Below the pieces are notes generated by a model. That model had not been told where the DNA came from, did no database searches, and was given only the letters and a program-made list of their open reading frames with translations. Of a stretch of DNA of 64,000 nt, positions 34,582 to 43,176 are shown in pieces; within the stretch, counting starts at the first letter, position 1; each line of letters begins with the position of its first letter. This stretch comes from Chromatiales bacterium (GTDB lineage: Bacteria; Pseudomonadota; Gammaproteobacteria; Chromatiales; Chromatiaceae): the NCBI GenBank assembly GCA_022360905.1, contig JAKSBX010000217.1, forward strand, positions 1 through 64,000, given 5' to 3'. The position numbers and the translations under genes were made by a program.

Positions 34582-35485
34582 GGGTTGCCTCCCTGTCAGT
34601 ACCTACGACGATACGTAAATGCCCGGCAATCGAAACCTCCAACTGCCCTTGAATTTCAACATGTTCGCCGCTTACAGCCTGCCCTGCATAAGTTGCAGTA
34701 TAGCTGACTACCTCTTCTACTGATGGATGATTCAGTTTGTAACGGGCAGGATAATCAAAGCTGTGACGATCACTATCGATCGTGGCTTGAAGGTTGATTC
34801 TGCCCTGCTTACGGTAGCGCACAAGATCCTGCCACCTGTTTGGCGTAAGCAGCGTGATATCGAATTTGGTCTGTTCAATCGCGGCTTTATTGAACTTTCG
34901 CTGTTCATGCCAGCGGTATTCATCATAGCTGAGTGAGCAATTGCGGCGCTGATAGGCATCCAGCCATAAGGATTCATCCAGCGGTTCCAGTAATTGTCTG
35001 GCAAGCAGATCTTTTATCAACACCCTGGCTTGTTGAAACTGATCAACTTGATAAAACACCAGATCGATGTCTGAACCACCTTTCTGTGCCCCGATCAGCA
35101 ATGAGCCGGTAATTCCAATCTGACGGCTATCCAATCCATGCTCTTCAAACAATGCAATCAGATGACGTAGTTTGTTTTCAATTGGATCATCCGATCTTTG
35201 ATTGCGAAGCTCCTGAAGACGTTTTCTCGGTTGATGATGGATAGTAACGGCATCACAATCAACACCATGCAAATTCACATCCCGTTTTGATGAGTAGTAA
35301 AGATAGTGAGGATAGTGATGTGATAAAAGCAGATTGGCTTGTTTGGTTGAGTATTTCTTAAAACCGTTCGCTGTGCGCTGATAACGTAGTGAGCAGAGGA
35401 TACGGTGATCCTCCAAATCCTCAGTAACCACAGCAAAGATCAAACCCTCTATGGTTTCAATGAAGTCTTTTGGCTGATAGCTCAT
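34532..35485 (-). CDS. Nucleotidyltransferase-like protein of the H4MPT cluster
   Basis: 317 residues from the ATG at 35485; a GTG at 35533 would overlap the MfnB gene. Residues about 115-150 hold a polymerase-beta-type nucleotidyltransferase motif: ITGSLLIGAQKGGSDIDLVFY (G-S-x10-D-x-D). A similar gene accompanies archaeal-type C1 clusters in methylotrophs, but its substrate is unknown; adenylylating or guanylylating a cofactor precursor would fit. It is downstream of and nearly abuts the mfnB gene (4 bases), inside a run of overlapping genes. Confidence 0.72.
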   Translation of the reverse strand: MSYQPKDFIETIEGLIFAVVTEDLEDHRILCSLRYQRTANGFKKYSTKQANLLLSHHYPHYLYYSSKRDVNLHGVDCDAVTIHHQPRKRLQELRNQRSDDPIENKLRHLIALFEEHGLDSRQIGITGSLLIGAQKGGSDIDLVFYQVDQFQQARVLIKDLLARQLLEPLDESLWLDAYQRRNCSLSYDEYRWHEQRKFNKAAIEQTKFDITLLTPNRWQDLVRYRKQGRINLQATIDSDRHSFDYPARYKLNHPSVEEVVSYTATYAGQAVSGEHVEIQGQLEVSIAGHLRIVVGTDREATHEYIKAISQTNHGELN

Positions 35486-35489
35486 CACA

Positions 35490-36260
35490 TCACTGACCAA
35501 CTCGCTTTCTCTGTTGCTCAGAATCGATCTCACACCTATGTTGACGATACGCCTCCCGATATCCGTTTTGCTGTTTAACTGACGGCGTCATGGCCACTGC
35601 ATTGCGTACCTCATTCAAATGATGAGGCAAGATTCGAGCTGTACGCTCAGCCAAATCACAGAGTGCACCACGAAAACCAAGATAGTCCGGCATCAACGGT
35701 AATAACTGTGGGATATCTTCAGCACGTAGTGATCCGGCCAAGCCGGTGAGTAGATCCAATGATTTTGCTTCATCGATGAAGTCACGCAGCTGCTGTTGAT
35801 CCCTATGTTGTAATAGACCACCTGCACCTTTAGTCGCCGTATCGAGCATTACTCCATGAAAACCGGCTGAGGCGAATTCACTCAATCTGTCGGAAGGTGA
35901 CTCGAGATCGGCAAACAGCACAGCGATCAAACGATGATTACCGGCAAGTTTGCGGATAGCCTGCAGGCACTCTGTCAACCGATCTCCGGAAAAAAAACCG
36001 ATTTTGACATAGTCAACACCGGTTGCTCCGGTCCTTTCAATTGCCTGTGTCAGGCGTGTCGGATCGGCAGGCAAATCACCAACGGTGGCACTCACCGGGC
36101 GCCGACCGGCGCATTGGGCAACCAGATTACAGATGGTCTCAATCGGTAACGCACCCAGTGCCCCATCCTGAGGGTTCTTTAGATCGATGATATCGACCCC
36201 GGCCTCAACCGCCAGCGCCAACTCTCTCTGGTCCACCACACTGGCCAGCATTCGGGTCAT
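35490..36260 (-). CDS. mfnB: (5-formylfuran-3-yl)methyl phosphate synthase
   Basis: 256 residues, a DUF556 TIM barrel. Two glyceraldehyde-3-phosphate units are condensed to the furan ring of methanofuran. The conserved start LASVVDQRELALAVEAGVDIIDLKNPQDGALGALP carries the Schiff-base Lys (about residue 28), and VDYVKIGFF a second family Lys. ATGA overlap with the DUF447 gene upstream. The last 30 residues beyond the barrel extend the usual length. It anchors this stretch as methanofuran biosynthesis, the carrier used by the Fhc complex. Confidence 0.92.
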   Translation of the reverse strand: MTRMLASVVDQRELALAVEAGVDIIDLKNPQDGALGALPIETICNLVAQCAGRRPVSATVGDLPADPTRLTQAIERTGATGVDYVKIGFFSGDRLTECLQAIRKLAGNHRLIAVLFADLESPSDRLSEFASAGFHGVMLDTATKGAGGLLQHRDQQQLRDFIDEAKSLDLLTGLAGSLRAEDIPQLLPLMPDYLGFRGALCDLAERTARILPHHLNEVRNAVAMTPSVKQQNGYREAYRQHRCEIDSEQQRKRVGQ

Positions 36261-36835
36261 ACGATCCCCTCCTCCGACTGCTTCTGCAGAAACTCCGTCA
36301 CTTTAGCCATCAGCCACTCCCATGCCTCTTGTTCACGTTCACCGGCCGTCTTCTCCATGGCAATGGAGAGATAGCCGATCTCAGCATGGATCTTCTCCAC
36401 AGGCAGCCTACCCAGACGACTGACCAGAATCGCCAACTCCAGTACGGCAGCCTGCGCCCGGTTGAATCCCTGAAACGGCCGGTGGGTTGCCTGATGTACC
36501 GGCTGACAAATCAGACGGGGACGAATCTCGTCCTCCTCGACCCGCAACAGTCGTACTTCCGTGTGCGCCAAAGCACTGGCCAGCCTCGGTGCCGCTACCC
36601 GGTCCGCGGCAACCACTGGCCAGCCGTAGCGGCCGGTAAGACAACCGGCAAAAACCCTGACATCATCGCAATAGTTGATCACAGCGCACTCACTGCTGAG
36701 TATGTAGTTCAGCGTGCGGGAAGGTTTAAAGGGGGCGATAACAACTTCACCCTGCCGCCAGACCACCCCCATCGGGGCGATTTGATTCTCATTTTCTGCA
36801 CTTCGGCAGGTAACGATAACTTCCTGGATCATCAT
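36257..36835 (-). CDS. DUF447 flavin-binding-like protein of the H4MPT cluster
   Basis: 192 residues. The start (IQEVIVTCRSAENENQIAPMGVVWRQGEVVIAPFKPSRTLNYI) has the split-barrel FMN-binding fold of DUF447. Orthologs in methylotrophs (often called orf19) are needed for, or linked to, C1 transfer on H4MPT; the reaction is unproven. Overlaps the neighbouring genes at both ends (ATGATGA at the upstream junction, ATGA at the downstream one). Confidence 0.85.
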   Translation of the reverse strand: MMIQEVIVTCRSAENENQIAPMGVVWRQGEVVIAPFKPSRTLNYILSSECAVINYCDDVRVFAGCLTGRYGWPVVAADRVAAPRLASALAHTEVRLLRVEEDEIRPRLICQPVHQATHRPFQGFNRAQAAVLELAILVSRLGRLPVEKIHAEIGYLSIAMEKTAGEREQEAWEWLMAKVTEFLQKQSEEGIV

Positions 36836-38235
36836 CTGTTCCTGGTTGTGTTGCGTTTTTTCATTGTGCTGCCCGGCGTATCCTGATGCTCGAGATCCTG
36901 CTGTTTCTCAAACAGACCGGCACCCCAGCGCAACGGTTGATCCTGCACATAGCGTTTACCCAGCTGTTGGGCGATTTCGGCACGGGCCAGTTCCACGCCC
37001 AAGTAGAATGCATGCCCGCCATCACTCTCTACGCCGAGATCCGGATAGAAGTCAAAAGGATCCAAATGAGTCTGCATACCATCCCGGTTGTAGCAGTGGA
37101 TTCCCTCATCACTGATCTGGATCCGGTAGTTTGGATCCCTGATATCTGCCGCAAACTCACCGATTTCCGCTGCACTGTAGGGAAAGGGTTTGATTTCATG
37201 CAGCGCGGTCAGGCCTGGGTCCACCTGTTTGGGCAATCTGTTCTCCTGACGCGCCCAAAACATGATGCGCCTGGCTCTGTCTGCCTCCCTGACAGCACTT
37301 CGGCAGTGTGGACTCACCTGGGTGGTAAGAATGTTTGTTACGTGAAGTTCGGAAATAATGCCCATCAGCAGCGCGTTGATGCCCGTTGTATCCGCTTCAG
37401 TCAGTTCAGTAATGTTGCCAACCCCCATCATGATCTGAACCTGTGGGTGGTGCTTGCGCAACTGATGGTACCGGGTGATCGAATCTGTGAAACCAAAATG
37501 GATCGGATCCAGAATAGGATCGGCAATATAGTCACGCCCCATCCGGTCGAGCTGTTCCATTGCCCGTTCAAGTGATTGCAGATCACCCGGTGAAGCCGGA
37601 ATCACAACGGGTGTCGCGGCCACCCGCTCGGCTACCCAGAGACTCTTCTCATCCAGACTCAACAGGTAATCCGCCCCGGCCTTCCCGCCGCTGAGCAACT
37701 CTTCAGTCTGCATCGAGTCAACACTGACCTGATAGCCCTCAGCCTTGAGGGTTTTGACCGCATCGGCCAGATGAGCAAAGGGGGTTTCAGGCAGACAACC
37801 CAGATCAATCACATCCGCACCATCGGCTGCGAATGAGCGGGCCCGTTCCAGTATCGCATCCACCGAGAGGTTGGGCGCATCGACAATCTCGGAAAAGATC
37901 TTTACGTCGTAACGGCTCAGGTCGGGCTTTTTACCCTCCAGACCGAAGAAGGCGGGTATGTCCATCAGCTCCTCGGGACCGCGCTCCACCGGTACCCCAT
38001 AGTGCTGCGTCAATGCCGCCAGGTCACCCCGGCAACGACCCGGTACAAGAATTTTTTCCGCATCACCAATATCGGTCAGTCGACGACGGATCATATCCCC
38101 CGTCATCAAGGCAGCCACTTTGATGCCAAGGTTGTGAACCCGCCACTGGAACACCTCGGCCGGCACCCCCTCGAGAACCCGGACAAGCTGCTTCTCAGCC
38201 AGACTGCCTGTGAGAAAGAGTATTTTTTCCGCCAC
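36832..38235 (-). CDS. Dihydropteroate synthase-related protein (DUF6513)
   Basis: 467 residues, starting at GTG 38235. The N-terminal part (about 1-110: EKILFLTGSLAEKQLVRVLE) is DUF6513 and the rest is a pterin-binding TIM barrel: ADGADVIDLGCLPE, VSVDSMQTEELLSGGKAGADYLLSL, IADPILDPIHFGF, MMGVGNITELTEADTTGINALLMG. It corresponds to the orf21-type gene of methylotroph H4MPT clusters. A part in assembling the pterin moiety of H4MPT is likely. It overlaps the DUF447 gene, and a PTPS gene lies upstream. Confidence 0.87.
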   Translation of the reverse strand: MAEKILFLTGSLAEKQLVRVLEGVPAEVFQWRVHNLGIKVAALMTGDMIRRRLTDIGDAEKILVPGRCRGDLAALTQHYGVPVERGPEELMDIPAFFGLEGKKPDLSRYDVKIFSEIVDAPNLSVDAILERARSFAADGADVIDLGCLPETPFAHLADAVKTLKAEGYQVSVDSMQTEELLSGGKAGADYLLSLDEKSLWVAERVAATPVVIPASPGDLQSLERAMEQLDRMGRDYIADPILDPIHFGFTDSITRYHQLRKHHPQVQIMMGVGNITELTEADTTGINALLMGIISELHVTNILTTQVSPHCRSAVREADRARRIMFWARQENRLPKQVDPGLTALHEIKPFPYSAAEIGEFAADIRDPNYRIQISDEGIHCYNRDGMQTHLDPFDFYPDLGVESDGGHAFYLGVELARAEIAQQLGKRYVQDQPLRWGAGLFEKQQDLEHQDTPGSTMKKRNTTRNR

Positions 38236-38254
38236 CGTCTTGCTCTGTGCCCGT

Positions 38255-38767
38255 TTAAGCAGTCATGCTGCTTATGTTGCGTCTACAGATCCCCCATTGT
38301 CTGTCGGCCTCTTCAACCGCGATCTCCAACGTCTCCACATGCGTCAGGGCGTTATGCTGTTCAAGCTTGGGCAATAGGGACTCCATGATATGCCAGGCAA
38401 GCATCTCAGCCGTGGTATTGGCAATCGGCAGTATCAGGCAGTTGACCGAAGGCAGCGAGAACTGTTTGTCGTAACTGGCCACCTCAATCTGTTCCCCCAC
38501 GGTTGTGATATCCACCTCCTGACTCTTTCCCGGCAGCAATATCTTGTCGTGCAGTTGTTGACAGACCTCTGCGGCCAGACGGTTCAGCAGTACAAAATCG
38601 ATGACAAAGGCATCCTCATTATTGTCACCGTAGGCCTGAATGCGTACATGGAAGTTGTGACCATGCAGATTTTCACAGCTGTTATTGAAGGTAATGAAGT
38701 GGGCTGAATTGAAATGCAACTCACCCGGATTCACACTGACAGCAAAGGATTGCGTGTGATTTTGCAA
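38255..38767 (-). CDS. 6-pyruvoyltetrahydropterin synthase-family protein (PTPS 1)
   Basis: 170 residues. No ATG is available; the TTG at 38767 has GGAG at eight bases. Zinc ligands are complete: HFNSAHFI and LHGHNFHVRI. The catalytic Cys is in place (NSCENLHGH). The C-terminal part shows the TAEMLAWHIME and VEIAVEE-type motifs of the family. In this context it probably works on the pterin of H4MPT (dihydroneopterin side-chain chemistry) rather than queuosine. It is the first gene of the operon running down to the DUF2380 gene. Confidence 0.88.
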   Translation of the reverse strand: MQNHTQSFAVSVNPGELHFNSAHFITFNNSCENLHGHNFHVRIQAYGDNNEDAFVIDFVLLNRLAAEVCQQLHDKILLPGKSQEVDITTVGEQIEVASYDKQFSLPSVNCLILPIANTTAEMLAWHIMESLLPKLEQHNALTHVETLEIAVEEADRQWGICRRNISSMTA

Positions 38768-39039
38768 AGGTTGGCTCCGTTTTATAAGAATTTATGCCGA
38801 TGCCCAGATATTTGATTTTTACTGGCGGGTCTGGGATACCTCAACCTGGTCAGGGCCCTAAGACAAGCCTAGTCGTCCCTTATCCATTTTATGCAAATAT
38901 AGGTCCAACCTACCATTTACAGAAGTATTTTTGGGCAAATAGAGCCATTATTAATTATCGCATCACACGTATGGGAAAGAGTTGAAGATGCACTAACGGC
39001 GATAATAAGCCGTTTTCCAGCGCGCTACACGGAACCGCT

Positions 39040-39059
39040 CGTCAGATGGTTATCTGACG
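39040..39059. repeat. Small hairpin in a 390-base intergenic gap
   Basis: Eight-base arms CGTCAGAT and ATCTGACG around GGTT. There is no T-run, so a terminator is unproven. The rest of 38768-39156 holds a partial copy of the dispersed repeat (CAGGGCCCTAAG near 38851) and no gene. Confidence 0.5.
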
Positions 39060-39156
39060 GCGATTGATGTGTGGAAATCTATGAAACAGAGGGGAAGTGT
39101 CGTGCTGCACCCGAGATAGGTACAGCAGTGTGTATAATCTGCAACAGTGGCTAGGG

Positions 39157-39173
39157 GTGTTAACAGGCCCTAA
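39157..39173 (-). repeat. Dispersed intergenic repeat, copy 2
   Basis: GTGTTAACAGGCCCTAA; it overlaps the stop codon of the metalloprotease-like gene (39170-39172). Confidence 0.7.
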
Positions 39174-39592
39174 GACTCAGACTCGCTTTCCTTATCCTCG
39201 CATCGAAGCATGGGTACCACCGAACCGACCGGATAGTAAGTGCCATACTCCACCAGATACTGGCTCTGTATGTTGTAGGCCTCACGCTCAGCTTCGATGC
39301 TCCGCTCACAGTTTTCGAGCAGTGCACCCTGCTTGCCTTGAAGCCAGTGCACCAGTTCATGCAGTGCTACTGAAGAGTGGAACAGGTTGTTCTCCAGATC
39401 CATGCGGTCATCCAGGTAGACCACATCCCCTTCACCGGGATACCAGCCCAGCACTTTGCAGGAGCGGCCATTACAGGCCTGCTCTTCGAGCCAGCTATGC
39501 GCCACCATACGCATCTCCGGGCACTCATTTTCAACCGCCTCGAAATCGGAGAGGGTGAAAATCCATGAGAGTAACACTGCACATAATTCCAT
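39170..39592 (-). CDS. Small HExxH zinc-metallopeptidase-like protein
   Basis: 140 residues from the ATG at 39592, with AGAGG just upstream. A hydrophobic N-terminus (MELCAVLLSWIFTLSDF) could be a short signal sequence. HELVH (residues 78-82) is a zincin motif, and ERSIEAEREAY about 18 residues on offers the third ligand Glu. Several Cys (24, 40, 45, 94) suggest an oxidising location. No family name is known to me. The stop codon lies in a copy of the dispersed repeat. It sits between the two H4MPT operons but may be unrelated to them. Confidence 0.7.
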   Translation of the reverse strand: MELCAVLLSWIFTLSDFEAVENECPEMRMVAHSWLEEQACNGRSCKVLGWYPGEGDVVYLDDRMDLENNLFHSSVALHELVHWLQGKQGALLENCERSIEAEREAYNIQSQYLVEYGTYYPVGSVVPMLRCEDKESESES

Positions 39593-39837
39593 AAGAAACC
39601 TCTATATTCTGTGGTGGGTTAAGCGACTCACCGTGGTCTGGTGACAGCCTGCCTGAAGAGGATTTCCTTGCCGTATCTGAAAAAGGCCATCAGTTGTCTG
39701 ATACTCATTGTATCGGGCAGCTACAGCAGTACTTTAGAAAAAGCTGATACAGCTGGTCAATAATTGTACAATAAGTTTGCTACGATTTGCTCAGCACGTC
39801 ACATGCCAGGAATTGAAATCAAAATATTATTTGTATG

Positions 39838-39868
39838 TTATTCAAATAGATAAGACCTATTTGAATAA
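39838..39868. repeat. Perfect 12-base inverted repeat in a 500-base gap
   Basis: Arms TTATTCAAATAG and CTATTTGAATAA flank a seven-base loop. It lies between the MfnE-like kinase gene (ends at 40098) and the metallopeptidase gene (starts 39592). It may be a terminator for the former or an operator for the latter. Nothing else was identified in 39593-40097. Confidence 0.5.
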
Positions 39869-40097
39869 TCACTTTCAGATGACATATCGGAAATCACACG
39901 ACTGACAGAAAGAAGAAGCACCGAGATCAATCATGAATTGAGACTGATGCCTCATTATTGAACAAAGGCTTCTTGAATAGAGTGCAGGGATAGCAGACTG
40001 GAATAAATGCTTCGAAAATCTGCAAATAGCGGACAACTATCAGAAAAATATGGTTTATTTCGGGAAAAGTCTGAAATCAATCGATCGATAGCGAAAT

Positions 40098-40742
40098 TCA
40101 GCTCATCTCATCCCCGGTTGCAGCAGCCAGGTTGAACTTCACAACCCTGGAGCTGAGTTCCCCCATCTCACCCCGTAACAATCGATCGAGATCTTGATGA
40201 TCTGTTCGGCCCAGAAGCCAAGCCTGAGGGTTGTATCTCCGAACATAATCAACAAACTGAGGATCGACTACCTGATTGCTCTGCAGCCAATCTGATGTCA
40301 GTTTATCGCTCTCAAGCCGTACCGATTTTATCAATACCAGCTTGTCGATCCTGAGCTGTCCGGCCAACCAGGCCGCCAGGGAATCGGAAGTAACCTGCCA
40401 GTTCTGCTCAATTGTCTCATCGGAGAGTACCATCGTTAGCGGCATCCAGACCGGTGTATCGCCTCTCTCAAGCGTACGGTAGATCGCTTCGGCATCGGCT
40501 GCGGGAATTAATCCCGGTTGCAGTCCGCAGAGCATCCTGCCGTATTGCTCCATAGCATGCAGTGCCATCGCATGCGCGGTGGAATCGTCAAATCCGAATT
40601 GGGCCTGAGCCTGCCTGACCTGGTCAGCGAAAGGACCGCCACCGGGCACCACAACCAGGGATGAGTGGTTGGCGAAAAGCGTCAGCCAGTTTTTCAGACT
40701 GTCCGCGTCGTACAGACTGCCGCCGAACTTGACTACCCACAT
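40098..40742 (-). CDS. mfnE: Amino-acid-kinase-type protein of methanofuran synthesis (MfnE-like)
   Basis: 214 residues with the amino-acid kinase start WVVKFGGSLYD and phosphate loop VVVPGGGPFAD, then DSLAAWLAGQL. In archaea MfnE phosphorylates aminomethylfuran phosphate to the diphosphate before coupling to tyramine; the bacterial orf22-type protein fills this place in H4MPT clusters. It starts inside the end of pabB (10-base overlap). The symbol is by family and context. Confidence 0.82.
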   Translation of the reverse strand: MWVVKFGGSLYDADSLKNWLTLFANHSSLVVVPGGGPFADQVRQAQAQFGFDDSTAHAMALHAMEQYGRMLCGLQPGLIPAADAEAIYRTLERGDTPVWMPLTMVLSDETIEQNWQVTSDSLAAWLAGQLRIDKLVLIKSVRLESDKLTSDWLQSNQVVDPQFVDYVRRYNPQAWLLGRTDHQDLDRLLRGEMGELSSRVVKFNLAAATGDEMS

Positions 40743-42124
40743 TCGGAGTTCATCTGTTCCATACGCTGCAGCAGATCGAGCAGAGCGGACGCTTTGTGGT
40801 AGGTCTCCCGATACTCCGCTTCGGGATCGGAGTCAGCGACTATGCCACCTCCAGCCCAGAGCCTGGTGATACCCTGGGCATGCACCATGGTCCGGATGGC
40901 AATATTGGTATCCATATCCCCATCGAAACTTACATAGCCGATGGAGCCGCAGTAGATACCCCGTCTGTGGGGTTCCAGCTCTTCGATAATCTCCATAGCA
41001 CGTAACTTTGGCGCACCGGTTATCGAGCCACCGGGAAAGCAGGCACGTAGCAGGGAGAGTGCATTTTCACCGGTTGCCAGCTCACCACACACCTTACTCA
41101 CAAGATGGTGTACCCGAGCGAAGCTCTCCAGTTTGAACAACTCCGGTACGGTTACACTACCGGTGGCGCAGACCTTACCCAGATCATTGCGCAACAGATC
41201 GACGATCATCAGATTCTCTGCCTGATCCTTGCTGCTGTTTTTCAGCATCTCAGCCAGCATCATATCCTCGATGGGATCCTCTCCCCTCGGAGCCGTTCCC
41301 TTAATCGGTTTGGTTTCAACCAAGCCGCTGCGGAGCTCCAGAAAACGCTCCGGAGATGAACTCATTATCTGGCAATCCGGAGTATTCAGGTAAGCCGCAA
41401 AGGGTGCTGCATTGAGCTGCCTGAGTCCTTTGTACGCCTGCCAAGTGTCGCCCTCGGCAGCAACCGAAAAGCGCTGTGCGAAATTTACCTGATAACAGTC
41501 ACCATCCAGAATGTATCGTTTGATTCTGGCCAGGGACGCCAGATATTCGTTCCGGTTCATATTGGAACAAACCTCGCCCAGTACCCGATATGGGGAGAGA
41601 CTGCTCGGTTTCGATCCACGTTCACCGACACTCAGCAGCATACGGCGAAACCTTTCCAGTCTGGTGGGATTTTGTCCAACCAACCAGCTGCACTGCTGCT
41701 GGTGATCCACAACCAATGACCAATCGTAGATACCAACCGCCATTTCCGGCAGCTGTTCCATATCTTCAGCCAACGACGGCAAGCTCTCCAGACGGCGCCC
41801 CAAATCATAACCAAAGTAGCCGATAGCGCCGCCGCAAAAGGGTAGATCCTCCACACCCGATTGGATCGGCCCCAGTGATTCGCTCAGCAGCTGAAAGGGA
41901 TCCTCTGTCGAAAGACGCATCGAACCACCACTCGGTACGATGCGGGTGTGCTCCCCCCGGGTGATCAACACGCTCTGGGGGTCGGCCGAGAGAATGTCGT
42001 AACGCCCCTGTTCTGTGTAGGGATGGCAGCTATCGAGGAATGCGGCCCAGGGCAGATGAGCGATGGCTTCGAACAACTCCGCGCTATCCTGCCGATAGGG
42101 AAAGGCGATCACCTCAATGCTCAT
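40733..42124 (-). CDS. pabB: Aminodeoxychorismate synthase component I
   Basis: 463 residues from the ATG at 42124, which overlaps the MfnF-like stop as ATGA. Chorismate-enzyme motifs: PFCGGAIGYFGYDLGR, YLASLARIKRYILDGDCYQVNFAQRF, ETKPIKGTAPRG, NLMIVDLLRNDLGKVC and CFPGGSITGAPKLRAMEIIEELE. It makes 4-amino-4-deoxychorismate for 4-aminobenzoate. Location here suggests dedicated supply of 4-aminobenzoate to beta-RFAP synthase for H4MPT; a lyase (PabC) gene is not in the window. Confidence 0.93.
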   Translation of the reverse strand: MSIEVIAFPYRQDSAELFEAIAHLPWAAFLDSCHPYTEQGRYDILSADPQSVLITRGEHTRIVPSGGSMRLSTEDPFQLLSESLGPIQSGVEDLPFCGGAIGYFGYDLGRRLESLPSLAEDMEQLPEMAVGIYDWSLVVDHQQQCSWLVGQNPTRLERFRRMLLSVGERGSKPSSLSPYRVLGEVCSNMNRNEYLASLARIKRYILDGDCYQVNFAQRFSVAAEGDTWQAYKGLRQLNAAPFAAYLNTPDCQIMSSSPERFLELRSGLVETKPIKGTAPRGEDPIEDMMLAEMLKNSSKDQAENLMIVDLLRNDLGKVCATGSVTVPELFKLESFARVHHLVSKVCGELATGENALSLLRACFPGGSITGAPKLRAMEIIEELEPHRRGIYCGSIGYVSFDGDMDTNIAIRTMVHAQGITRLWAGGGIVADSDPEAEYRETYHKASALLDLLQRMEQMNSECG

Positions 42125-43176
42125 TTCGAACCCTCCAAAGCGAGGCTGGCTACCGCCACGGCCGGGGCGCACTCAGCCACCTTGACGGCAAGGCTCTCAT
42201 CGCAACGGAACAGGGACTCGATACCCACATAGGGGCGGTTCAATCGACGACAGATCCGTTTTATCAGAAATCGCCCGACACCAGCTCCAACCAGAGGAGC
42301 ATTGGCGGAGAGTGACGGCTTGGAAAGCTGCCGTTCGCAAGCATCCTGTATCAGCCGGAGCTGCTGCTCAGCAAGAAAATCGGCGACTTTTTTCCAACCG
42401 GCTCCATTGCTGGCATCGGCATCCAGTCCCAGCATGCGCGCCAGACGTCTTTCACTGCCCTCCAGGCTCTTTTCACCGTTGTCGGCGCTGGGCAACAGAT
42501 CGGCACCCTCCGGCAGATCACCGGAGATGCGATAGATATCTGCAGTTGTTGCGAAATGCTCGGCCATTAATTCTACCCACTCCCCTGCAAATGGGACCTT
42601 TGCTGAAATTGCCATCAGTGGCGTACGTACGATGCCGGTATAGACCAATGTCTGTTCCACCAGCCGATGATGATCGGTTCCTTCCTCTAGCAAAACCTGT
42701 TTGTCGGCAAATGGTATCAGGTCGGTTGTGGTGCTGCCCACGTCGATCAATAACCCCTCAGACAGCTGATTGGCGACCCAGGCACCGGTCGCAAGCCAGT
42801 TTGCCGAAGCGACCTGTAACGAACTCGACTTGGCAAGCCGACTGTCGAGAAATTCCGATCCACCACTGAATATGGCCAGATCCGCATGGGGAAAGCGTTG
42901 CCTCATGGTATCGATCAACGCACTGACACCTGTTGTCCGGTCCGGGAACAGGTCCACCAGTTCTCCAGTCATGGTTACCGCGTGTCTCAAGCCGCTGACC
43001 TCTCCCAATGCGCCAACCACTTTGTCAATACTCGACTCGAGATGTTCCAGGCCCTGCCAAAGGGGACAGGCGATCTGCATGACCCTATCCACCCGGCCTT
43101 GATCACTGATCAGCGCCGCTTTGGTATGCGCGCCGCCCAGATCCCAGCCTATGATGCCATCATGCCGCACCGGCAA
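42121..43176 (-). CDS. mfnF: Methanofuran-synthesis protein of the MfnF/hydantoinase-like family
   Basis: 351 residues with an actin/ASKHA-like fold: IGWDLGGAHTKAALI at the N-terminus and GLLIDVGSTTTDLIPF mid-protein. These match the H4MPT-linked C1 family whose archaeal member MfnF joins aminomethylfuran diphosphate with glutamyl-tyramine. Between mfnD and pabB, overlapping both. Assigned by family resemblance; enzymatic role in bacteria is inferred. Confidence 0.85.
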   Translation of the reverse strand: MPVRHDGIIGWDLGGAHTKAALISDQGRVDRVMQIACPLWQGLEHLESSIDKVVGALGEVSGLRHAVTMTGELVDLFPDRTTGVSALIDTMRQRFPHADLAIFSGGSEFLDSRLAKSSSLQVASANWLATGAWVANQLSEGLLIDVGSTTTDLIPFADKQVLLEEGTDHHRLVEQTLVYTGIVRTPLMAISAKVPFAGEWVELMAEHFATTADIYRISGDLPEGADLLPSADNGEKSLEGSERRLARMLGLDADASNGAGWKKVADFLAEQQLRLIQDACERQLSKPSLSANAPLVGAGVGRFLIKRICRRLNRPYVGIESLFRCDESLAVKVAECAPAVAVASLALEGSK

